From positions 26,381 to 90,380 of the forward strand of contig QZKD01000037.1 in NCBI GenBank assembly GCA_003605085.1: a DNA stretch of 64,000 nucleotides, given 5' to 3'. Shown piece after piece: positions 59,532-64,000 of the stretch (positions within the stretch are counted from its first letter, which is position 1; each line of letters opens with the position of its first letter). The position numbers and the translations under genes are program-made. The notes beneath the pieces are model-generated. The model had not been told where the DNA came from. It did not search any database and saw only the letters and a list, made by a program, of their open reading frames with translations. Source of the stretch: Acholeplasma sp. (GTDB lineage Bacteria > Bacillota_I > Bacilli_A > Acholeplasmatales > Acholeplasmataceae).

Positions 59532-59559
59532 AGAGCCCATCCAAACGATGGGCTCTTTG
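59532..59559 (+). terminator. Strong terminator after the GGDEF gene
   Basis: AGAGCCCAT (59532-59540) pairs with ATGGGCTCT (59548-59556) around CCAAACG, followed by TTG. The same stem-loop core appears at 61412-61436. It probably works in both directions. Confidence 0.75.
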
Positions 59560-59581
59560 CTTAAAAATTATCTACGCGTCA

Positions 59582-60376
59582 TCAAAGATCATGTGCAGAT
59601 TCAATCAATTTCGTTAATTTATGGAGTACACGCATTGCGGGTGCACCATCGATGACATCGTGATCGATGGTTACAGTCACATAGAGGGATTCTCTAATGC
59701 TGATCTCCCCCTGATAGACAAATGGCTTTTTAACAATTGAGCCAATGGTAAAAGCCACTGGATGAACACTCTTTGGCAGTAACCATCCATGAATTCTAGC
59801 GACCATACCCACTGACGTGACCATCACAGTTCCCATCTGTTCTTTAATGGTATATGGATTCTTTAATATCTTTTTCCATATGATGTTTCTGATCCATGCC
59901 GGAAAACGTGCATACATGTTCATCATGCGCGCATTTTTCTTTTCACCTAAGACAAAGTCCTCGTCTTGATTTAAAACTTGATTTTGGGCATTTCTAATTT
60001 CTTCGGTGATGTCAAGTATCGTCTTTGTATTCGTACTTCTGATGACATAAGGAAAAGGAATTTTTGTTCCATCCATGTCACGTTCCACCATGATGGTGAC
60101 ATCGATGTCATCAAAAACCATGATCTTTCGTCGCCGGTAACGTATGCCTTGAATTTGCTTGTTTTCCTCGATTGCTTGACTGATACACTTAACCAACCAT
60201 GCAGTAAATGATAAACCATCATTCTTTGGTTCTTTTAACAACCTTCTCGCGTCGGTCACATCAAATTCAACAAGTGCAGAAATATGATGTTTTTGTTTGC
60301 TGGCAACACCGATATCGATCGTACCGATACGTTGATTGGGAATGTGGGTGATTATATGAGAACCCTGATGTTTCAT
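59582..60376 (-). CDS. Stand-alone 2-oxoacid dehydrogenase E2-like acyltransferase domain
   Basis: This 264-residue protein matches the catalytic domain of dihydrolipoyl acyltransferases, without lipoyl or E1/E3-binding domains. It has SFTAWLVKCISQAIEENKQI and TVTIDHDVIDGAPAMRVLHK, the HxxxDG motif with catalytic His and Asp. GAGGTGAG precedes the ATG at 60376, and a TTGAAT-17-TATAAT promoter lies upstream. Normal E2 proteins have about 400-600 residues; this is only the chloramphenicol-acetyltransferase-like core. It is not near an E1 or E3 gene. It may transfer acyl groups to another acceptor; chloramphenicol acetyltransferase-like or structural roles are possible. Confidence 0.8.
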   Translation of the reverse strand: MKHQGSHIITHIPNQRIGTIDIGVASKQKHHISALVEFDVTDARRLLKEPKNDGLSFTAWLVKCISQAIEENKQIQGIRYRRRKIMVFDDIDVTIMVERDMDGTKIPFPYVIRSTNTKTILDITEEIRNAQNQVLNQDEDFVLGEKKNARMMNMYARFPAWIRNIIWKKILKNPYTIKEQMGTVMVTSVGMVARIHGWLLPKSVHPVAFTIGSIVKKPFVYQGEISIRESLYVTVTIDHDVIDGAPAMRVLHKLTKLIESAHDL

Positions 60377-60418
60377 GACATCTCACCTCATCAAATAGAT
60401 TTTTAATACTATGCTTGT

Positions 60419-60447
60419 ATTATATAAGGGTTTCTATAGATATTCAA
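60419..60447 (-). promoter_or_regulatory. Promoter of the E2-like acyltransferase gene
   Basis: TTGAAT (60447-60442), 17 bases, TATAAT (60424-60419). Confidence 0.7.
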
Positions 60448-60506
60448 GCGAGGATCAAGAAAGAACTTCTTTCGTCATCCACGCTTTTTTAATACGTCAT
60501 ACCCAC

Positions 60507-60535
60507 TTGTCCTTTTATATGATATTTGTTATAGT
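60507..60535 (+). promoter_or_regulatory. Promoter of the methyltransferase gene
   Basis: TTGTCC (60507-60512), 17 bases, TATAGT (60530-60535), 27 bases before the ATG at 60563. Confidence 0.65.
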
Positions 60536-60562
60536 GAAATCATGACGAAACGAGGAGAAAAA

Positions 60563-61405
60563 ATGCAAACTCTATTCAATCAACTCAGTACACACTATCC
60601 TAAACCCAAACCCTACACACCCAGTTCGAATGCGTTTTGGGATGACGAACACATCTCAAAGCATTTATTGGATGCACACTTAAATCCCAACTTCGAAGCA
60701 GCAACAAGACATCCTTCTTTTGTAAAAGCATCCGCATCCTGGATCAGATCTTTCGCCAAAGAGATTCAACAACCCAAGCTTTTGGATTTAGGATGTGGTC
60801 CTGGTCTTTATGCAGAAGCGTTCGTTAAGGAAGGTTTAAACGTCGTGGGTGTTGACTTTTCCAAACGATCCATCGCTTATGCGAAAGAACAAACCAAAGT
60901 CAACCAATCAAACATTGAGTATCACTATCAAAATTACTTAACCATCGAGTATCAAACTCAATTTGACGTCGTTACACTTATCTACTGTGATTATGCAGTC
61001 TTAAGTCCAAGTGATCGAAAGATTCTACTCAAAAAGATTCACGATAGCCTTATGCCTCAGGGGAAATTTATCTTTGATGTATTTACTCATCATCAGTACC
61101 CTAATGAAATAGAAACAACCTCCAGGTATTATGAGGACGGTCCTGGCTTTTGGCGTCCATCGGCTCATTTAACCCTCGAAAGACATTTAATGTATGAGGA
61201 TCACATTCGTTGTGATGAACACATCGTGATTGATCAAGAACGAGGTGTTGTATTCTATCGTATTTGGGATCAATCGTTTGATCCCCTATCGATCACCAAA
61301 GAGTTAAAAGATGCAGGATTTAATAATGTAGAAATCTTTAGTGATGTCAAAGGTACACCATGGTTTGCTGAAAGTAAAACCATGGGGATAGTTGCAACCA
61401 AATAA
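60563..61405 (+). CDS. SAM-dependent class I methyltransferase
   Basis: The ATG at 60563 follows GAGGAGAAAAA; the first ATG at 60542 has no such site. The 280-residue protein has the class I motif LLDLGCGPGLYAEAF (about 72-86), VVGVDFSKRSIAYAKE (motif II), DVVTLIYCDYAVLSP (motif IV) and LKKIHDSLMPQGKFIFDVF. It methylates an unknown small molecule. GPGFWRPSAHLTLERH near residue 195 is a conserved-looking variable region. It is monocistronic and followed by a terminator nearly identical to that of the GGDEF gene. The fold is certain; the substrate is not predictable. Confidence 0.9.
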   Translation: MQTLFNQLSTHYPKPKPYTPSSNAFWDDEHISKHLLDAHLNPNFEAATRHPSFVKASASWIRSFAKEIQQPKLLDLGCGPGLYAEAFVKEGLNVVGVDFSKRSIAYAKEQTKVNQSNIEYHYQNYLTIEYQTQFDVVTLIYCDYAVLSPSDRKILLKKIHDSLMPQGKFIFDVFTHHQYPNEIETTSRYYEDGPGFWRPSAHLTLERHLMYEDHIRCDEHIVIDQERGVVFYRIWDQSFDPLSITKELKDAGFNNVEIFSDVKGTPWFAESKTMGIVATK

Positions 61406-61411
61406 ATGATT

Positions 61412-61437
61412 AGAGCCCATCCAAACGATGGCTCTTT
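61412..61437 (+). terminator. Terminator after the methyltransferase gene, near-copy of the one at 59532
   Basis: AGAGCCCAT, loop CCAAACG, ATGG-CTCT, then TTG: the same element as after the GGDEF gene with one G missing in the right arm. It lies just before the 3' end of the convergent small gene at 61440. Confidence 0.7.
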
Positions 61438-61439
61438 GA

Positions 61440-61740
61440 TTAATTGACTATAAGATATTGAACACGATTTGTCCAAATGACTTCGGATATCTTGTTTTCT
61501 CGTATATAATGAATGACATCAGATCCAAAGATGGATCCATAGGTCGATAACATATGTTCGGGAGAATCATAGGATTGAATGGTATCAAAATCAAAATAAG
61601 AGATCTCAAACTTTTCTATTAATAGATTGTTCTCAACCCTTTCTGTACCTTCATCTGTAACTCTTGATACACCCAAGATCACAGGGGTAGATCTCCTCCA
61701 TAACAGAAAAGTGCAACTCCAAAATAGATGACATAGCCAT
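61440..61740 (-). pseudogene. Frameshifted small membrane/soluble hypothetical gene
   Basis: GGAGG (61746-61750) precedes an ATG at 61740, but that frame soon ends. A second frame reads GYVIYFGVALFCYGGDLP and the third, from a GTG at 61682, gives VILGVSRVTDEGTERVENN onward to the stop at 61440 (80 residues). One C added to the C4 run at 61684-61687 (G4 on the plus strand) would join frames 3 and 2 into YGGDLPPVILGVSR; one extra G near 61737 would join the ATG. So it seems a gene with one or two homopolymer frameshifts, or with sequencing errors. The 80-residue part has no recognisable motif. It would have one membrane helix at its start. Confidence 0.5.
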
Positions 61741-61765
61741 ATTTTCCTCCATTTCTAATTTCTAA

Positions 61766-61805
61766 TAATATAAATGACAACCCATTTCATCGAAAAAGGT
61801 TGTCA
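61766..61805 (-). terminator. Terminator after the zinc-ribbon ORF
   Basis: TGACAACC (61775-61782) and GGTTGTCA (61798-61805) form an 8-base stem; the minus strand continues TTTATATTATT. Confidence 0.75.
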
Positions 61806-61864
61806 TCAGTTGAAATTCATCATAATTCCTCCAATAAGTCCATTTATGCGTGTAACCAAGCTAG

Positions 61865-62098
61865 TTATTTATACCACGACTTATCACTTTTATCGGGAAA
61901 CTCTCCCCAGACATTGTAATATCCCCATTCATCATCATAGAAATCTCTTGGATTTGGTCTACCATATTCTATATAATCACTTGACACTGTATCATCTGCT
62001 TTATTGCCATTTATAATATCAAAATAACAATGGCTGCAATATTGATGATAGTGAGGATGATCTGAAATATCCGTACCACATATTTTGCATTTTCTTAT
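61865..62098 (-). CDS. 77-residue zinc-ribbon protein without AUG start
   Basis: AAAGGAGGGATATT leads to the codons ATA AGA AAA TGC: the frame has no ATG, GTG or TTG near the ribosome site, so translation would start at ATA (62098) or ATT (62101). The product begins RKCKICGTDISDHPHYHQYC, with CxxC-x15-CxxC (CKIC, CSHC), a zinc ribbon/knuckle. The tail is acidic and aromatic (DYIEYGRPNPRDFYDDEWGY), which is unusual. Stop at 61865, terminator at 61766-61805. It follows the WYL gene by 35 bases. Function unknown. The coherent codon pattern and termination support a real gene; the start may be mutated. Confidence 0.6.
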   Translation of the reverse strand: MRKCKICGTDISDHPHYHQYCSHCYFDIINGNKADDTVSSDYIEYGRPNPRDFYDDEWGYYNVWGEFPDKSDKSWYK

Positions 62099-62133
62099 AA
62101 TATCCCTCCTTTCTTAATTTTTCTTCTAATGGA

Positions 62134-63222
62134 TTATTCTTCACTGTATACTTTTGCGGCAAGTTGGTAAAATTTCGCAAACTTTTCTCTTAGGAAATTC
62201 GGCTCAATAATTTTTGCATCAACCCCATATTTGAAGAATTCCCAAAAAACTTCTGATTCCGTTGCATTAAACAGATATGTCGCCTTTTCACCCTTAACTG
62301 GTAGTCCAATGATCATCGATGAATCTTCTTCAAGGTTATATCTCCATTGACCATTTTCTGTAAACTTGATTTTCACATCATATTTATATTTGGCGCTTTT
62401 ATGATGCGGCATTAAATTTACTTTTAGTTCATTTTCACGTAACATAGTTAAAATAGTTTTTTCAGTATCGTTGAAAGTTTTGTCGATTGATATACCCTCT
62501 ATTTGACTCAATTTCATGATGTTAGTGCTTATCGCAACTTCCTGATTTAATAAATCATCTTTCATTGGTTCTAAATATTCTATATGATAACTATTTTGGT
62601 CTATTTCCCTGCTTAACTTAAACGGTACTATTACTTCATATTCATCCTTTGATTTGATTCGAACTTTGTGGTTGCTTTCAATTGCTCTTTGTAAAGTTTT
62701 AATTTCTTCTTTATAATATATTTCTTCCCGTTCGAGTCTCGTAAGAGATGCATATGATTCAAAAATCATTTTCAAATAGAATGCTTGTCCGGATCTTGGA
62801 GCATAATCTATGAAGTAACCAGCTTCTTCGATTTGTGAGAATATCACAGCGTTAGATTTGTTGAATTTGAACTTAAATTGTTCTCCATTCTCAAAATTCT
62901 TACTGTATTGTTTAATACTCTCTTCCATAATAGCCATACTAAATTCATCAACTATTTTTTCGACAATTCGTTTTCCAATATTATCTTGAGCTAAACTTTT
63001 GTGTATTTTTGTAATATCCTTTAAGACATGATCTGGAGATAACGGAAAATCTTCATAATAGTTTTTAAAAATTCGATTTAAATAACCACTCTTATTTTTG
63101 ATGCTGAAATCACCACTAAAATAAATCATATCTCTCTCTATTACTTTCATTGCTCTGGTTGATAAATTTATGTGTTGTCTTGGCTCATCCATATCAATTA
63201 TAAATCTTCTGTTTTTGTCCAT
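62134..63222 (-). CDS. WYL-domain protein with N-terminal RHH-like region
   Basis: Start taken at the ATG at 63222 (AAAGGAG about 10 bases upstream), giving 362 residues. The N-terminus (RRFIIDMDEPRQHINLSTRAMKVIERDM) resembles a ribbon-helix-helix, not the usual helix-turn-helix. Residues about 195-240 are WYL-like (LQRAIESNHKVRIKSKDEYE, YHIEYLEPM). The end (EVFWEFFKYGVDAKIIEPNF) matches the WYL C-terminal extension. WYL proteins bind nucleic-acid or nucleotide ligands; RHH-WYL proteins occur near CRISPR and anti-phage systems. It overlaps the preceding gene by 4 bases in the longer frames. No nuclease is visible in the window. Function: regulator, inferred. Confidence 0.72.
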   Translation of the reverse strand: MDKNRRFIIDMDEPRQHINLSTRAMKVIERDMIYFSGDFSIKNKSGYLNRIFKNYYEDFPLSPDHVLKDITKIHKSLAQDNIGKRIVEKIVDEFSMAIMEESIKQYSKNFENGEQFKFKFNKSNAVIFSQIEEAGYFIDYAPRSGQAFYLKMIFESYASLTRLEREEIYYKEEIKTLQRAIESNHKVRIKSKDEYEVIVPFKLSREIDQNSYHIEYLEPMKDDLLNQEVAISTNIMKLSQIEGISIDKTFNDTEKTILTMLRENELKVNLMPHHKSAKYKYDVKIKFTENGQWRYNLEEDSSMIIGLPVKGEKATYLFNATESEVFWEFFKYGVDAKIIEPNFLREKFAKFYQLAAKVYSEE

Positions 63223-63227
63223 GTTTA

Positions 63228-63752
63228 TCACACTCCTTTCTGTGATTTATTTAATTTGTAAACTACTAATATACTGCGATATTGATTACCTTCATTGTCA
63301 ATCTGAATATTTTCTGATGCCGGTGTAAATATCACTTTAGAACCTTTATTTCCTGCATCTATCTTGTTAAAATAAGCATCTAGTGGTAAATTTCTAGACG
63401 AATCGCGAAATTCTTCGAATATTTCGTTTTCTGCTGCTTTTTTAATCATCATTTGCATTATTAAGGTTTCTTTTTTGCATGCTAATCTTTCATAGTCGTC
63501 GAATATCTGATCTTCAATGCTTCTTCTTGGCATATAGTGCTCTTGTTCCAAATATTCCAATGCATCATTCATATAATCTATATCATTTGTGCTATATGTC
63601 AATACATAATTACCACTTTTACTAATTGTACTGAATTCATTCGATCCTAAGCCTTCAACCTCGAAAACACTTTTCGTATAAATTCTCGCATTACTCACAT
63701 GTTCAATAAAATCATTTTTTTTCTCATTAATTTTTGAATTGTTTTCAATCAT
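63228..63752 (-). CDS. Hypothetical protein of an accessory operon
   Basis: The ATG at 63752 has AGGAAG 8 bases upstream. The 174-residue product is hydrophilic and has no membrane segment. I recognise no family: ARIYTKSVFEVEGLGSNEFS, a middle helical stretch IEDQIFDDYERLACKKETLI, and a final beta segment QYRSILVVYKLNKSQ. It is translationally coupled to the WYL gene. Upstream is a leader of mini-ORFs and 49-bp repeats. Base composition is more AT-rich than the sulfosugar cluster, suggesting acquired DNA. Perhaps a partner of the WYL protein. Confidence 0.55.
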   Translation of the reverse strand: MIENNSKINEKKNDFIEHVSNARIYTKSVFEVEGLGSNEFSTISKSGNYVLTYSTNDIDYMNDALEYLEQEHYMPRRSIEDQIFDDYERLACKKETLIMQMMIKKAAENEIFEEFRDSSRNLPLDAYFNKIDAGNKGSKVIFTPASENIQIDNEGNQYRSILVVYKLNKSQKGV

Positions 63753-63840
63753 GTTTATCACTTCCTTTCTATTTTTTTAAAATTTAAAGCATGTTTTGAA
63801 AACTATTATTCTATTATTCATCTTAACACATCTTACCCTC

Positions 63841-63876
63841 TTATATATCTGCTGCTTTTAGTTTCATCCTTAACAC
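63841..63876 (-). CDS. Leader mini-ORF, 11 codons
   Basis: AGGAGG (63888-63883) is followed 6 bases later by GTG, reading MLRMKLKAADI and TAA. A still shorter ATG start lies 3 codons on. Too short to be recognised; it may be a regulatory leader or a chance ORF. Other tiny ORFs with ribosome sites occur in the same 150 bases. Confidence 0.3.
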   Translation of the reverse strand: MLRMKLKAADI

Positions 63877-63901
63877 TTATCGCCTCCTATTCTGTTTGGT
63901 T

Positions 63902-64000
63902 TGTTCACTTCTGCTCAACTCTCATGTACCACCTCCTTTAATTTTTGATCTGCTCACTTCTGCTCAACTCTCATGTACCACCTCCTTTAATTTTTGATCT
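63902..64000 (-). repeat. 49-bp tandem direct repeats containing a ribosome site and six-codon ORF
   Basis: Two adjacent copies of a 49-base unit (63902-63950, 63951-63999) differ by a single base (TGTTCAC/TGCTCAC) and continue past the window. On the minus strand each unit has AAAGGAGGTGGTAC, then ATG and a six-codon ORF MRVEQK with TGA (63905-63925; 63954-63974). There is no spacer between units. The unit length is not a multiple of three. Confidence 0.85.

Noticed and set aside
59582..60376. Component of a pyruvate dehydrogenase complex
   Set aside because: No lipoyl or binding domain and no E1 or E3 gene nearby.
63902..64000. CRISPR array at the right end
   Set aside because: The 49-bp units are directly adjacent with no spacers, and the unit is longer than usual CRISPR repeats; it is a tandem repeat.
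1..64000. TGA as tryptophan (Mycoplasma code)
   Set aside because: Several genes end cleanly at TGA with overlapping starts, and Trp is encoded by TGG throughout.
1..64000. tRNA, rRNA, insertion sequences or prophage genes
   Set aside because: I saw no cloverleaf with a CCA end, no rRNA segment, no transposase and no phage structural gene by eye; a tRNAscan/Rfam run would settle short RNAs.

Overview
The window looks like a chromosomal contig of a low-GC, Gram-positive-derived bacterium, most likely an Acholeplasma-type Mollicute or a close relative. The reasons are strong purine-rich ribosome binding sites, frequent TTG/GTG starts, lipobox lipoproteins, intrinsic terminators with U-tracts, and TGA used as a normal stop (for example the EtfA-like and ROK-like genes), which excludes the Mycoplasma code. 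Assignment to Acholeplasma is inference: there is no rRNA, tRNA or ribosomal protein gene here. Most genes lie on the minus strand.

Region 1 (1-11.5 kb) is one tightly overlapping minus-strand operon behind an RpiR/MurR-type regulator. It holds an AnmK-like anhydro-MurNAc kinase, a BadF/MurK-like amino-sugar kinase, a GH4 phospho-glycosidase, a cytosolic and a surface-anchored GH10-like (DigH/YngK-type) protein, an AmiE/YbbE-like serine hydrolase and a BIG2-repeat lipoprotein. It reads as a peptidoglycan/muropeptide salvage system. Region 2 (11.6-15.0 kb) is a lactate dehydrogenase/Etf (LctBCD-type) operon. Region 3 (15-27.7 kb) carries a ROK-like kinase with a PIG-L deacetylase, a phosphodiester glycosidase, a lipoprotein, a GAF-GGDEF protein, an operon of an FN3-like membrane protein with MscS and CASTOR/POLLUX-like channels, and a Nudix hydrolase and a NahK-like kinase.

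Region 4 (27.7-34.9 kb) contains a frameshifted lipoprotein gene and an operon of PadR regulator, DUF1700/DUF4097 protein, an unannotated 37-residue Cys/Trp-rich peptide and two half-size ABC exporters; this is the best candidate for an undescribed peptide system. A TTG-start basic protein behind a G9 tract, an aldose epimerase and a small membrane protein follow. Region 5 (34.9-38.8 kb) has a PAS-GGDEF protein, GrpB, a truncated VOC gene, two GNAT acetyltransferases and a HIBYL-CoA hydrolase-like protein.

Region 6 (38.8-57.9 kb) is the centrepiece: a sulfoquinovose (SQ) catabolic cluster of the sulfoglycolytic transketolase (sulfo-TK) type, in the variant ending in sulfoacetate. It encodes two GH31 sulfoquinovosidase-like enzymes, an ABC importer without its ATPase, a GPH/MFS permease, an SQ isomerase (SqvD-like), a split transketolase (SqwGH-like), an RpiB-family isomerase (SqwI-like), a CoA-acylating aldehyde dehydrogenase (SqwD-like), an ADP-forming two-subunit CoA ligase (SqwKL-like), a putative sulfoacetate exporter, two GntR regulators and a DUF4867 protein. 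Proposed flow: SQ glycoside is imported and hydrolysed to SQ, then isomerised to sulfofructose. Transketolase plus the isomerase convert this with two glyceraldehyde-3-P into two xylulose-5-P and sulfoacetaldehyde. Sulfoacetaldehyde goes to sulfoacetyl-CoA and then to sulfoacetate with ATP. As I recall, this variant has been reported from an Acholeplasma metagenome contig, so its core is known, but the second SQase, DUF4867 and the regulatory sites are less explored.

Region 7 (58.3-61.4 kb) has a membrane GGDEF protein, a stand-alone E2-like acyltransferase and a methyltransferase. Region 8 (61.4-64 kb) is visibly more AT-rich and accessory: a frameshifted small gene, a zinc-ribbon ORF lacking an AUG, a WYL-domain protein, an unknown protein, and a leader with mini-ORFs and 49-bp tandem repeats running off the window.
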